64,000 nt of DNA from Bradyrhizobium lablabi (lineage in GTDB: Bacteria > Pseudomonadota > Alphaproteobacteria > Rhizobiales > Xanthobacteraceae): the NCBI RefSeq assembly GCF_900141755.1, contig NZ_LT670844.1, forward strand, positions 5,862,501 to 5,926,500. Direction: 5' to 3'. The position numbers were made by a program, and so were the translations under genes. Of this stretch, positions 18,026-26,983 are shown piece after piece (position 1 is the stretch's first letter; each line of letters opens with the position of its first letter). Under the pieces are notes generated by a model. It saw only the letters and a list, made by a program, of their open reading frames with translations. It was not told the origin of the DNA and did no database searches.

Positions 18026-18124
18026 CCTCATGGTGAGGAGCGCGTCTTCGCGCGTCTCGAACCATGAAGGCCCCGATGCGGCCATCCTTCGAGACGCCCG
18101 CAAGAGCGGGCTCCTCAGGATGAG
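18026..18124. repeat. Dispersed repeat, CCTCATGGTGAGGAGCGC family, copy 1
   Basis: It runs from CCTCATGGTGAGGAGCGC through TCTCGAACCATG and CATCCTTCGAGACG to GGCTCCTCAGGATGAGG. Other copies are at 28201-28306 (opposite orientation) and 58880-58983. It fills the convergent gap between the glycosyltransferase and uracil-DNA glycosylase genes and overlaps the last codons of the latter. Confidence 0.85.
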
Positions 18125-18981
18125 GGCATTTGCTCGGCGCTCAGGGATGAGGGCGAAGCTCCCTGTGCGAGCGCTTTCGCGATGGCGCGCAAATCCTGCC
18201 ACGCCATCCGCTTGTAGGACGGCGAGCGCAACAGATAGGCCGGATGGAAAGTGGCAATCGCCCGGATCACCCGTGTGCCGGTGTCGTAGTCGAACCATTT
18301 GCCGCGGGTCTTCATGATGCCCTCGCGTGTCGACAATAGCGTTTGCGTCGAAGGATTGCCGAGCGTGACCAGCACATCCGGGTTCACCAGTTCGATCTGG
18401 CGCTGGATGAACGGCAGGCAAACTTGCGTTTCCTGCGGCGTCGGCGTGCGGTTGCCGGGCGGCCGCCAAGGAATGACGTTGGCGATATAGGCGCTGGTGC
18501 GGTCGAGCCCGATCGCTGCGATCATCCGGTCGAGCAATTTGCCGGAGCGGCCGACAAACGGCAGGCCCTCGATGTCTTCCTCGCGCCCGGGCGCCTCGCC
18601 GACGAACATGACCCGCGCCAGCGGGTTGCCGTCGGCGAACACCAGGCGGGTGGCGGTATGTTTGAGCGCGCAGCCATCGAATTGTTCCAACAGCGACCGC
18701 AACGCTTGAAGCGTCGGCGCGGTCCGCGCCGCCTCGCGCGCGGAGGTGATCGCCGCTTCCGGCGCGACCGCCGCCTCGCCGCGGGCAGGCGCGATCGCAG
18801 CAGGGGCTGCGGGGATGATTGTCCTGACCGGGCCGGGCGGCGGCGCTTCCCCTGGGCTGGAGACGATGATGTCTGGATCGGCGAGGCGATTGACCGGCGT
18901 TTCCGTGAGCGCGCAGTCGACCCCGGCCTCCAGATAAAAGGCCAGCAATTGCTGGACGGTAGGGGCAGGATCAGGGGTCAT
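18115..18981 (-). CDS. Uracil-DNA glycosylase, family 4/5-like
   Basis: A protein of about 288 residues that removes uracil from DNA. The first 90 residues are a variable Pro/Ala-rich region. The catalytic core has VMFVGEAPGREEDIEGLPFV (water-activating motif region), NVIPWRPPGNRTPTPQE and FHPAYLLRSPSY (DNA-minor-groove loop). Family 4 enzymes bind a [4Fe-4S] cluster with four Cys. Here only two remain (FDGCALK and QVCLPF), because the first is Phe and the third is Trp. The start at 18981 is preferred, since the longer frame enters the GAGCATGATC repeat. It is divergent from ETF-QO. Confidence 0.88.
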   Translation of the reverse strand: MTPDPAPTVQQLLAFYLEAGVDCALTETPVNRLADPDIIVSSPGEAPPPGPVRTIIPAAPAAIAPARGEAAVAPEAAITSAREAARTAPTLQALRSLLEQFDGCALKHTATRLVFADGNPLARVMFVGEAPGREEDIEGLPFVGRSGKLLDRMIAAIGLDRTSAYIANVIPWRPPGNRTPTPQETQVCLPFIQRQIELVNPDVLVTLGNPSTQTLLSTREGIMKTRGKWFDYDTGTRVIRAIATFHPAYLLRSPSYKRMAWQDLRAIAKALAQGASPSSLSAEQMPSS

Positions 18982-19013
18982 GGCATGGCGTCGAACGGCA
19001 TCCTCCCTATCTA

Positions 19014-19116
19014 GAGCATGATCCGGAAAAGTGGAAACCGGTTTTCCGAAAAGATCATGCTCCGGCAAAAGGATAGCGCGAGAGCCTGATTCAACTCAGT
19101 TGAATCAGGCTCTCGC
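19014..19116. repeat. GAGCATGATCCGGAAAAG repeat plus a second hairpin
   Basis: Bases 19014-19062 form an imperfect palindrome running from GAGCATGATCCGGAAAAG to AAAAGATCATGCTC. A second copy is at 46175-46222 in the opposite orientation. Right after it, GAGCCTGATTCAAC and GTTGAATCAGGCTC (19083-19113) form a 14-bp stem with a 3-base loop. Both lie in the divergent gap between UDG and ETF-QO. Confidence 0.85.
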
Positions 19117-19235
19117 CGGATCGCGCCGCAACGAAACGCCTCAAGCGGCATTTCCATGTTGTTCTGGAGCGAAAAATCGGAAACAAAGCCCAGAGAACAC
19201 AAAGCCGTTTTTGACCGGGCGGAGACCAGATCATC

Positions 19236-20894
19236 ATGAGTGCCGAAGAATTGCCGCCGCGCGAATCCATGGAATTCGACGTCGTGATCGTCGGCGCCGG
19301 GCCGTCGGGCCTGGCGGCTGCGATCCGGCTGAAGGAGCTCAATCCCGATCTTGGCATCGTCGTGGTGGAGAAGGGATCCGAGGTCGGCGCGCACATCCTG
19401 TCGGGTGCGGTGATCGATCCGGTGGCGCTCGACAAGCTCATCCCGGACTGGCGCGAGGACGCCGACTGCCCGCTGAAGACCCAAGTCAGGGATGACCGGT
19501 TCTACTGGATGACCGAAGGCACCGCGATCCGGCTGCCGAACATCATGATGCCGCCGCTGATGAGCAATCATCACTGCTATATCGGCTCGCTCGGCAATGT
19601 CTGCCGTTGGCTGGCGCGCAAGGCCGAGGCGGTCGGGGTCGAGATTTACCCGGGTTTTGCCGCGACCGAAGTGCTCTGCGATGAAAAGGGCGCGGTGCGC
19701 GGCATCGCCACCGGCGATATGGGCATCGCCAAGGATGGCTCGCACAAATCCTCGTTCACCCGCGGCATGGAACTCGTCGGCAAATATACGCTGTTCGCCG
19801 AAGGCGCCCGCGGCAGCCTGACCAAACAGCTGATCGCGAAATATTCGCTCGACGCCAACTCGGAGCCGCCGAAATTCGGCATCGGGCTGAAGGAAGTCTG
19901 GCAGATCGACGCTTCGAAACACCAGAAGGGCCTGATCCAGCATTCGTTCGGCTGGCCGCTCAACAATTCGACCGGCGGCGGCTCGTTCCTCTATCATTAC
20001 GACGATAATCTGGTGGCGATAGGCTTCGTCGTTCATCTCAATTACGACGATCCTTACCTGTCGCCGTTCGATGAGTTCCAGCGCTTCAAGACCCATCCAG
20101 CGATCCGCACCTTGTTCGAAGGCGGCAAGCGTCTCGCCTATGGCGCGCGCGCCATCACCGAGGGCGGCTATCAATCCGTGCCGCGGCTGTCGTTCGCCGG
20201 CGGCGCGCTGATCGGCTGCGCGGCGGGCTTTGTCAACGTTCCGCGCATCAAGGGCGTGCATAATGCGCTCGGCAGCGGCATGCTGGCGGCCGAGCATGTC
20301 AACGCCGCGCTCGGCGCCGGCCGCGCCAATGATGAACTCGTCGAATATGAAAAGGCGTGGCGGGATTCGGCGGTCGGCAAAGACCTGTACCCGGTCCGCA
20401 ACGTCAAGCCGCTATGGTCGAAATTCGGCACCATCATCGGCGTCGCGCTCGGCGGCATCGACATGTGGTGCAACACGCTCGGCTTCTCGCTGTTCGGAAC
20501 CCAGTCGCATGCCAAGCCCGACCGCAAGACGCTCGATCCGGCGAAGGCGCATGCCCCGATCGCGCCGCCGAAGCCGGACGGCAAGCTCACCTTCGACCGG
20601 CTGTCGTCGGTGTTCCTCTCCAACACCAATCACGAGGAGGACCAGCCGGTACATCTGAAGGTCACTGATATGAACCTTCAGAAGACCTCCGAGCATGATG
20701 TCTATGCGGGGCCGTCGAATCGCTATTGCCCGGCCGGCGTCTATGAGTGGGTCGAGGAGGCGTCGGGGCCGCGCTTCGTCATCAACGCCCAGAACTGCGT
20801 CCACTGCAAAACCTGCGACGTCAAGGATCCGAACGGTAATATCACCTGGGTTCCACCGGAGGGCGGTGGCGGACCCAATTACGAGGCGATGTGA
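19236..20894 (+). CDS. Electron transfer flavoprotein-ubiquinone oxidoreductase (ETF-QO)
   Basis: A 552-residue membrane-associated enzyme that passes electrons from reduced ETF, fed by acyl-CoA and other dehydrogenases, to ubiquinone. FDVVIVGAGPSGLAAAIRL near residue 14 is the FAD motif, and the middle carries the quinone-binding segments (GGSFLYHYDDNLVAIGFVVH). The C-terminus is a ferredoxin-like domain with CPAGVYEW and INAQNCVHCKTCDVKDPNGN providing the four Cys for the [4Fe-4S] cluster. Length equals the bacterial and mitochondrial enzymes. ATG at 19236 gives the usual short leader. It is monocistronic by context. Confidence 0.95.
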   Translation: MSAEELPPRESMEFDVVIVGAGPSGLAAAIRLKELNPDLGIVVVEKGSEVGAHILSGAVIDPVALDKLIPDWREDADCPLKTQVRDDRFYWMTEGTAIRLPNIMMPPLMSNHHCYIGSLGNVCRWLARKAEAVGVEIYPGFAATEVLCDEKGAVRGIATGDMGIAKDGSHKSSFTRGMELVGKYTLFAEGARGSLTKQLIAKYSLDANSEPPKFGIGLKEVWQIDASKHQKGLIQHSFGWPLNNSTGGGSFLYHYDDNLVAIGFVVHLNYDDPYLSPFDEFQRFKTHPAIRTLFEGGKRLAYGARAITEGGYQSVPRLSFAGGALIGCAAGFVNVPRIKGVHNALGSGMLAAEHVNAALGAGRANDELVEYEKAWRDSAVGKDLYPVRNVKPLWSKFGTIIGVALGGIDMWCNTLGFSLFGTQSHAKPDRKTLDPAKAHAPIAPPKPDGKLTFDRLSSVFLSNTNHEEDQPVHLKVTDMNLQKTSEHDVYAGPSNRYCPAGVYEWVEEASGPRFVINAQNCVHCKTCDVKDPNGNITWVPPEGGGGPNYEAM

Positions 20895-21248
20895 CCACGA
20901 TTGCGTGAGCCATCGCGCGAAGGGGTACCAGTTCGCGACAGGAATACGCCTCAGAATACGTACTGAAAACGCGTCAGCATAAGTGACGGAACCTCCGTTC
21001 CGATCATGGAAAGGTGGCTCTGAGCAGGACGCCCGGTCACGATACCGCCACACTGCAAGGGTTTTCAGGGCGGGCTGGCGAAACCGGGGCCAAAGGCGAC
21101 GCCTTCTGCCAATCGAATAGGCTTCTCGTATTCTTGCCGTATCCTTGCGGTTGAACGCCAAACGCGGCATTGTCGTGGGTCTTGATGCCGCCGGTTTGGT
21201 TCGCATTCGAGATTGATCCGTAAAATCCTGGAGCTAGGGCGAACCGTG
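20895..21248. other. Intergenic region with no recognised feature
   Basis: About 350 bases between ETF-QO and the TPR gene. I see no gene, clear terminator or listed repeat. It must contain the TPR gene's promoter. Confidence 0.5.
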
Positions 21249-23048
21249 ATGTTTTCCATTCGTTTCAATCGCTGGACGATTGCCGCATTCGCCTTCACCG
21301 CATTCGGCTTTGCGGCGCTCGCCATGCCGGGCTCGGTTTCGGCGCAAACGCCCGATCATCCCACCGACAATTCTGCGCAATTTCCGACCAGCCATGATCT
21401 GAGATCGCTGACGATGTCGGGCAGCTATCTGGCCGCCCGTCATGCAAGCGTCGAGCGGGATTCCAATTCGGCGGCGACCTTCTATCGCTCGGCGCTTCGC
21501 ACCGATCCCAAGAACAACGAACTCCTGGACCGCGCCTTCATCTCATCGCTCGCCGACGGCGACATCGACGAGGCCGTCAAGCTCGCCGAGCGAATCCTGA
21601 CGGTGGACAAGTCCAATCGCGTCGCCCGTCTCGTGCTCGGCGTGCGCGATCTGAAGGCGAAGAAATATGCCGCCGCGCAGCTCAACATCAATCAGTCGAT
21701 CCGCGGGCCGATCACCGATCTGGTGGCAACGCTGTTGTCGGGCTGGGCCAGTTACGGCGCCGGCGACACCAAGGCGGCGGTCGCCGGTATCGACAAGCTG
21801 ACCGGGCCGGAATGGTACCCGATCTTCAAGGACCTGCATGCCGGCCTGATCCTCGAGCTTGCCGGCAAGGAAAAGGACGCCGGCGCGCGGTTCGAGCGCG
21901 CCTACAAGCTCGACGATTCCATGCTGCGGGTCGCGGATGCCTATGCGCGCTGGCTGTCGCGCTACAAGGATGACCCAACGGCTACCGGCATCTACGAGGC
22001 ATTCGACAAGAAGCTGCCGCGGCATCCGCTGGTGCTGGAAGGCCTGCGCGAAACCAAGGCCGGCAAGAAGCTGCCGCCTTTGGTCGACTCGGCCCAGGCC
22101 GGCGCCGCCGAAGCGCTGTACGGCATCGGGGCGATGCTGACGCGGAAGGGCGGCGAGGACCTCGCGCTGGTCTATCTGCAGCTCTCGCTTTATCTCGCGC
22201 CCAATCATCCGCTGGCGCTGCTGTCGCTCGCCGATCTCTATGAGTCGGTGAAGAAGCCTCAGATGGCGATCAAGGTCTATGAGCGGATGCCGGCGAGTTC
22301 GCCGCTCAAGCGCAATGCGGAAATTCAGCTCGCGACCAATCTCGACGCCGCCGACCGCAGCGACGACGCGATCAAGATCCTGAAAGGCGTCACTACAGCA
22401 GATTCCAAGGATATCGAAGCCATCATGGCGCTCGGCAATATCGAGCGCGGCCGCAAGAAGTTCGCCGACTGCGTCGATACCTATTCAAAGGGCATCGACG
22501 CGCTGCCGGATGCCAACGATAAGACCAACTGGGTCTATTACTATTACCGCGGCATCTGCGAGGAGCGCTCCAAGCAGTGGAGCAAGGCGGAAGCCGATAT
22601 GCGCAAGGCGCTCGATCTGCAGCCCGAGCAGCCCCATGTGCTGAACTATCTCGGTTATTCATGGGTCGATCAGGGCATCAACCTCGACGAAGGCATGAAG
22701 ATGATCAAGCGCGCCGTCGATCAGCGCCCGGACGACGGCTACATCGTCGACTCGCTCGGCTGGGCCTATTTCCGCATCGGCAATTACGAGGACGCGGTGA
22801 AGAATCTCGAGCGGGCGATCGATCTCAAGCCGGAAGACCCGACCATCAACGACCATCTCGGCGACGCCTATTGGCGCGTCGGCCGGACGCTGGAAGCGAA
22901 ATTCCAGTGGGCGCACGCCCGCGACCTGAAGCCCGAGCCGGAAGACCTGCCCAAGATCGAAGCCAAGATCGAAAACGGGCTGCCCGACGAGACTCCCTCG
23001 TCGGCCGCCTCCGCGGACAAGAAGAAAGAAGACGGCAAGGGCGGTTGA
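21249..23048 (+). CDS. Exported tetratricopeptide-repeat protein
   Basis: A protein of about 599 residues. The ATG at 21249 gives a good signal peptide (basic start, then WTIAAFAFTAFGFAALAMPG and SVSAQ), so export to the periplasm is likely. The rest is a long array of TPR-like helical pairs, clearest in the last third (HVLNYLGYSWVDQGINLDEG, GYIVDSLGWAYFRIGNYEDA, PTINDHLGDAYWRVGRTLEA), with a Lys/Asp-rich tail. Such proteins scaffold envelope complexes. The gene ends 19 bases before ispE. This pairing is one I associate with Bradyrhizobium-type genomes. No enzymatic domain is seen. Confidence 0.9.
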   Translation: MFSIRFNRWTIAAFAFTAFGFAALAMPGSVSAQTPDHPTDNSAQFPTSHDLRSLTMSGSYLAARHASVERDSNSAATFYRSALRTDPKNNELLDRAFISSLADGDIDEAVKLAERILTVDKSNRVARLVLGVRDLKAKKYAAAQLNINQSIRGPITDLVATLLSGWASYGAGDTKAAVAGIDKLTGPEWYPIFKDLHAGLILELAGKEKDAGARFERAYKLDDSMLRVADAYARWLSRYKDDPTATGIYEAFDKKLPRHPLVLEGLRETKAGKKLPPLVDSAQAGAAEALYGIGAMLTRKGGEDLALVYLQLSLYLAPNHPLALLSLADLYESVKKPQMAIKVYERMPASSPLKRNAEIQLATNLDAADRSDDAIKILKGVTTADSKDIEAIMALGNIERGRKKFADCVDTYSKGIDALPDANDKTNWVYYYYRGICEERSKQWSKAEADMRKALDLQPEQPHVLNYLGYSWVDQGINLDEGMKMIKRAVDQRPDDGYIVDSLGWAYFRIGNYEDAVKNLERAIDLKPEDPTINDHLGDAYWRVGRTLEAKFQWAHARDLKPEPEDLPKIEAKIENGLPDETPSSAASADKKKEDGKGG

Positions 23049-23067
23049 TCGAAGGGTTGGTTCGCCG

Positions 23068-23952
23068 ATGATGGCGCTAATTGACGACGCGCGTGCCAAG
23101 GTCAACCTGACCCTGCGGGTGGTTGGACGGCGGGTCGACGGCTATCACGATCTCGAAAGCGTGGTTGCGTTCGCCGATTGCGCCGACCGCCTGAGCCTGA
23201 CGCCGGCACCTCGGCTCCATCTCACGACCACCGGGCCCTTAGCGCAGGCCTGCGGCGAGGCCGCCGACAATCTGGTGTTCAAGGCCGCCCAATTGCTCGG
23301 TGAGCACGTTGGCAATCTCAAGCTCGGCGATTTCACCCTCGAGAAGATACTGCCGGTGGCCTCCGGCATCGGCGGTGGTTCGGCCGATGCTGCCGCGGCG
23401 CTGCGGCTGTTGGCGCAGCTCAACGGCCTTGCCATCGACGATGCACGGTTAATCGAGGTCGCGCGCTCGACTGGCGCCGACGTACCGGTATGCCTTGGCT
23501 CGCGCGGCTGCGTGATGACCGGCATCGGCGAAACGCTGCTGCCGCTGAATTTGCCGAAAATGCCCTGCGTGATGGTCAATCCGCGCGTTCCCGTCGCGAC
23601 CAAAGACGTGTTCAACGCGCTCGGTTTGCGCAATGGCGAGCTTCTGGTAGGCGCCGCCGACGTGATGGACGCGCCAGGCTGGCCGGACGACGGTGCCTCG
23701 CTGGAAGACTGGGTCGAAGCGCTCAGCGCCGGCAGCAACGACCTCGAAGCGCCGGCAATGCGCATTCAGCCCATGATCGGCGAGGTGCTCGCGGCGCTCA
23801 GCGCCACCGATGGCGCCTGGCTGGCGCGGATGTCAGGATCGGGCGCGACCTGTTTTGCGCTCTATGAAAACACCGCCGAGGCGCAGCGCGCGTCGCAGAA
23901 GATCCAGCAGGCCCACCCGCAATGGTGGGTGCATGCGGGGGTGTTGAGCTAG
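23068..23952 (+). CDS. ispE: 4-diphosphocytidyl-2-C-methyl-D-erythritol kinase
   Basis: A 294-residue GHMP kinase that phosphorylates CDP-methylerythritol in the non-mevalonate isoprenoid pathway. DDARAKVNLTLRVVGRRVDG carries the catalytic Lys segment. LPVASGIGGGSADAAAALRL is the ATP-binding glycine loop, STGADVPVCLGSRGCVMTGI holds the catalytic Asp, and ARMSGSGATCFALY is the third GHMP motif. Normal length. It follows the TPR gene closely and is convergent with the LysE exporter gene. The polyprenyl synthase gene just beyond uses products of the same pathway. Confidence 0.95.
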   Translation: MMALIDDARAKVNLTLRVVGRRVDGYHDLESVVAFADCADRLSLTPAPRLHLTTTGPLAQACGEAADNLVFKAAQLLGEHVGNLKLGDFTLEKILPVASGIGGGSADAAAALRLLAQLNGLAIDDARLIEVARSTGADVPVCLGSRGCVMTGIGETLLPLNLPKMPCVMVNPRVPVATKDVFNALGLRNGELLVGAADVMDAPGWPDDGASLEDWVEALSAGSNDLEAPAMRIQPMIGEVLAALSATDGAWLARMSGSGATCFALYENTAEAQRASQKIQQAHPQWWVHAGVLS

Positions 23953-23969
23953 GTCAGCCCATCCAGCGC

Positions 23970-24602
23970 TTAGGCCGTGGCCGGCCGCCGCGCCAGCGCC
24001 AGCGATATTCCAAGCCCAGCGATAAAAAGCCCGGAGCCTTGTCGCAAACGCTGAACCAGCCGGGGCCGGCGAACGAGGTTTGCGCGGGCCGTAGACGCCA
24101 TGGCGACCACGATGACGTCGGCGAAGGTGTTGAGCGCCACCGAGATCAGGCCGAGCGCCATGAACTGCAGCGCCGCATGGCCGGCCGCCGGTTCGATAAA
24201 TTGCGGAATGAATGCGAGAAAGAACGCCGCGGTCTTGGGATTGAGCGCCTCGACCAGAACACCTTCCCGAAACGCCCGCTTTGCTCCGGTCGGCGCACTT
24301 TGGTCATGGGGCGTCCGGCCTCCTTCGCGAAAAGTCTTGATGCCGAGCCAGACCAGATAGAGCGCGCCTGCGAATTTGAGCGCGGTAAACAGCTGCGCGC
24401 TGGCGAGAATGATGGCCGAGACGCCAAGCGCGCCGGCGATGACATGGACAAGCCCGCCCAACGCCGTTCCAAAGGTGGATGCGATCCCGGCCTTTCTGCC
24501 CCCCGACAGCGTCCTCGCGGCCACGTAGAAAATGCCGGGACCGGGAATTGCGGCGATGACGAGTGCGGCCAGCAGGAACAGCGAAAAATTGGTGCCGCCC
24601 AT
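23970..24602 (-). CDS. LysE/RhtB-family amino acid exporter
   Basis: A 210-residue inner-membrane protein with the six-helix LysE layout. It starts MGGTNFSLFLLAALVIAAIP followed by GPGIFYVAARTLSGGRKAGI, the family signature. LYLVWLGIKTFREG and FREGVLVEALNPKTAAFFLA with FIPQF come next, then the C-terminal helices. The ATG at 24602 lies 2 bases after the stop of the polyprenyl synthase gene, so the two genes are likely co-transcribed. The exported amino acid is unknown. Confidence 0.9.
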   Translation of the reverse strand: MGGTNFSLFLLAALVIAAIPGPGIFYVAARTLSGGRKAGIASTFGTALGGLVHVIAGALGVSAIILASAQLFTALKFAGALYLVWLGIKTFREGGRTPHDQSAPTGAKRAFREGVLVEALNPKTAAFFLAFIPQFIEPAAGHAALQFMALGLISVALNTFADVIVVAMASTARANLVRRPRLVQRLRQGSGLFIAGLGISLALARRPATA

Positions 24603-24604
24603 AC

Positions 24605-25615
24605 CTAATGCGACCGCGCCAGGCAGAACGCCACCACCTGCTCGAGCGCGGTTTTCATAGGCGAGGCCGGAAACAGCGCCAGCGCGTCGACCGCCATGGC
24701 GCCGTAATGCTGGGCGCGGTTGAGGGTGTCTTCCAGCGCGCGATGTTTTGTCATGAGCCCGATGGCATGGTCGAGATCGCCGTCGCGGATCTCGCCGCGC
24801 TCCAGCGCCTTGACCCAGAACGCGCGTTCGGAATCGTTGCCGCGGCGGAATGCCAGCACCACCGGCAGCGTGATCTTGCCCTCGCGGAAATCGTCGCCGA
24901 TGTTCTTGCCGAGTTTTGCGGCCTTGCCGCCGTAGTCCAGCACGTCGTCGACGAGCTGGAACGCGATGCCGAGATTCATGCCGACCGAGCGGCACGCGGT
25001 CTGCTCGGCTTTCGGACGGTTGGCGATCACCGGGCCGACCTCGCAGGCGGCTGCGAACAATTCGGCGGTCTTGCCGCGGATCACGGCGAGATATTCGTCT
25101 TCGGTGGTGGCGGTGTTCTTCGCCGCCGCCAGTTGCATCACTTCGCCTTCGGCAATGGTCGCCGCGGCCGACGACAAAATGTCGAGCGCGCGCAGCGAGC
25201 CGACCTCGACCATCATGCGAAAGGCCTGGCCAAGCAGGAAGTCGCCGACCAGGACGCTCGCCTCATTGCCCCACAGCATCCGCGCCGACAGCTTGCCGCG
25301 TCTGAGCTCGCTTTCGTCGACCACGTCGTCGTGCAAAAGCGTCGCGGTATGCATGAACTCGACGGAGGCCGCGAGTTTGATGTGGCCGTCGCCGGAATAA
25401 CCGGCGAGGCCGGCCATGGCGAGCGTCAGCATCGGGCGCAGCCGTTTTCCCCCCGAGGAGATCAGGTGGTTGGCGACCTCGGGGATCATGGTGACTTCCG
25501 AGCCGGTCCGCGACAATATGGTAGCGTTGACACGCGCCATATCGGCGGCGACAAGGCCGACCAGCTGATCTATCGAAGCGCCCGAGGGGCTCTCGAAGGG
25601 TACAATAACCGCCAC
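24605..25615 (-). CDS. ispB: Long-chain polyprenyl (octaprenyl/decaprenyl) diphosphate synthase
   Basis: A 336-residue trans-prenyltransferase that builds the ubiquinone side chain from IPP and an allylic diphosphate. GGKRLRPMLTLAMAGLAGYS precedes the first Asp-rich motif, LLHDDVVDESELRRG. The second, AFQLVDDVLDYGG, follows FAAACEVGPVIANRP. A GTG start at 25615 (VAVIVPFESPSG) gives the usual length. The longer frame up to 25822 is rejected because it overlaps the divergent DUF2007 gene. Chain length cannot be fixed from sequence. Bradyrhizobium uses ubiquinone-10. Confidence 0.92.
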   Translation of the reverse strand: MAVIVPFESPSGASIDQLVGLVAADMARVNATILSRTGSEVTMIPEVANHLISSGGKRLRPMLTLAMAGLAGYSGDGHIKLAASVEFMHTATLLHDDVVDESELRRGKLSARMLWGNEASVLVGDFLLGQAFRMMVEVGSLRALDILSSAAATIAEGEVMQLAAAKNTATTEDEYLAVIRGKTAELFAAACEVGPVIANRPKAEQTACRSVGMNLGIAFQLVDDVLDYGGKAAKLGKNIGDDFREGKITLPVVLAFRRGNDSERAFWVKALERGEIRDGDLDHAIGLMTKHRALEDTLNRAQHYGAMAVDALALFPASPMKTALEQVVAFCLARSH

Positions 25616-25748
25616 GCTGGTCTCCACATTTGTCGGATTCGCACTATCCTTGACGGTATAACAATAGAAAGCGCAGGGGAACGCGGCAAGGGCATGAAGC
25701 GATTTGACGCGGGCTTGCGCTGGGCGTCGACCGACAAAGGAGCCAAAA

Positions 25749-25976
25749 TTGCGGGAATTGGTTCGGACCAACGATATCGTGCTGGTTTCGGCGATCGGCG
25801 CGCTGCTGGATGGCGCCAACATCCATCATCTGGTGCTCGATCAGAATATGAGCATCATCGAGGGATCGCTCGGCGTCTTGCCGCGCCGTATTTTGGTCCA
25901 CGAGGACGACAACCGTCAGGCGCGCCAGCTTCTGGCCGATGCCGGTCTTGGCCACGAATTGCGGGCCGATGACTGA
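25749..25976 (+). CDS. DUF2007-family small protein, TTG start
   Basis: A 75-residue protein with the DUF2007 pattern: ELVRTNDIVLVSAIGALLDG, ANIHHLVLDQNMSIIEGSLG, VLPRRILVHEDDNRQARQLL. Members are predicted signal-transducing or regulatory proteins with a ferredoxin-like fold, and their function is unknown. The start is read as TTG at 25749 because AAAGGAG (25737-25743) sits at the right distance and the family begins here. The ATG at 25704 is too far upstream. Its stop overlaps the start of the methyltransferase gene by 8 bases, so their translation is probably coupled. Confidence 0.82.
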   Translation: MRELVRTNDIVLVSAIGALLDGANIHHLVLDQNMSIIEGSLGVLPRRILVHEDDNRQARQLLADAGLGHELRADD

Positions 25977-26745
25977 TCCCGCGGCCGACGCGCGCGCATT
26001 CACCGAGGATGCATTTCTCGGCGGGCAATTGCGGCTGCGGCAACCGAAATCGGGTCACCGCGCCGGCCACGATGCCGTGCTGCTGGCCGCCGCCACGCCG
26101 GCGCGTTCCGGCGATCGTGTGGTGGAATTCGGCGCCGGCGTCGGCGCCGCCGGCCTTGCGGTCGCCAGACGGGTTGGGGGAATCAAGCTCGTGATGGTCG
26201 AGATCGACGAGGCGCTTGCGGCGCTCGCGCGCGGCAATGCGGCTTCGAATGCGATTCCCGCTGATGTCGTCGTGCTCGACGTTACCTCTGCCGCCGACGC
26301 GTTTGCCGCGGCCGGCCTATCCCCTGACAGTTGTGACGTCGTGTTGATGAATCCACCGTTCAACGATCCCGCGCGGCACCGCGCCTCGCCCGACAAGGGC
26401 CGCGAGATCGCCCATGTGGCGACGTCAGTGACACTCGAGAGCTGGATACACGCGAGCCGGCGGATTCTGAAATCCGGTGGCGTCCTCACGCTGATCTGGC
26501 GCGCCGACGGCCTGGCCGAAGTTCTGGCGGCGCTCGATCGCGGCTTTGGCAGTCTTGCGATCCTGCCGGTTCATGCCGACGCCAAGAAGCCTGCGCTTCG
26601 CGTGCTGATTCGCGCCGTCAAGGGCGGCAAGGCACCCACGCAAATCTACGCAGGGCTGCTGCTCAATGATGAGTCAGCGCTGCCTAATAAGGAGGTGCAG
26701 GACGTTCTGGCGGGGAAGCGAGTATTGCCGCTGGCGCTCGCCTGA
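25969..26745 (+). CDS. TrmN6-like SAM-dependent N6-adenine methyltransferase
   Basis: A protein of about 258 residues. The SAM-binding motif is VVEFGAGVGAAGLAVARRV and the catalytic N6-adenine motif is VLMNPPFND near residue 127. The opening TEDAFLGGQLRLRQPKSGHR resembles YfiC/TrmN6, which methylates A37 of tRNA-Val. In this lineage the substrate is inferred. The start ATG at 25969 overlaps the DUF2007 stop. An alternative reading is a generic methyltransferase small-domain protein acting on rRNA. Confidence 0.85.
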   Translation: MTDPAADARAFTEDAFLGGQLRLRQPKSGHRAGHDAVLLAAATPARSGDRVVEFGAGVGAAGLAVARRVGGIKLVMVEIDEALAALARGNAASNAIPADVVVLDVTSAADAFAAAGLSPDSCDVVLMNPPFNDPARHRASPDKGREIAHVATSVTLESWIHASRRILKSGGVLTLIWRADGLAEVLAALDRGFGSLAILPVHADAKKPALRVLIRAVKGGKAPTQIYAGLLLNDESALPNKEVQDVLAGKRVLPLALA

Positions 26746-26772
26746 AGAGTGGTTCGCGGCGGCCAAAGGCGA

Positions 26773-26871
26773 TTACTGCGGAAGCGTCTTCGACGGCTGT
26801 TCTGGCGCTGAAGTGAAGTAGGTCGCGGCCAAAAGTGTACCGATCAGCGCCAGCAGCAGGTAGATTTTCAT
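26773..26871 (-). CDS. Small single-pass membrane peptide (32 aa)
   Basis: The 32-residue reading frame starts MKIYLLLALIGTLLAATYFT and ends with a short polar tail. It is one hydrophobic helix with a Lys start, so either an inner-membrane peptide or an exported one. GGAGG lies 5 bases before the ATG, an unusually strong ribosome site, and this is the main argument that it is real. A longer frame beginning at 27072 overlaps the S49 peptidase gene and is rejected. Function unknown. Confidence 0.6.
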   Translation of the reverse strand: MKIYLLLALIGTLLAATYFTSAPEQPSKTLPQ

Positions 26872-26983
26872 GTCATCCTCCGGCGCGCGATTGCAGCCTG
26901 ACAACGGCCCCAAAAGCAAAACACGTTCCGGTTCGATTGAATGACAGTCACGTGATAAAAAATAGTTAATTAGAGGTAATGAG

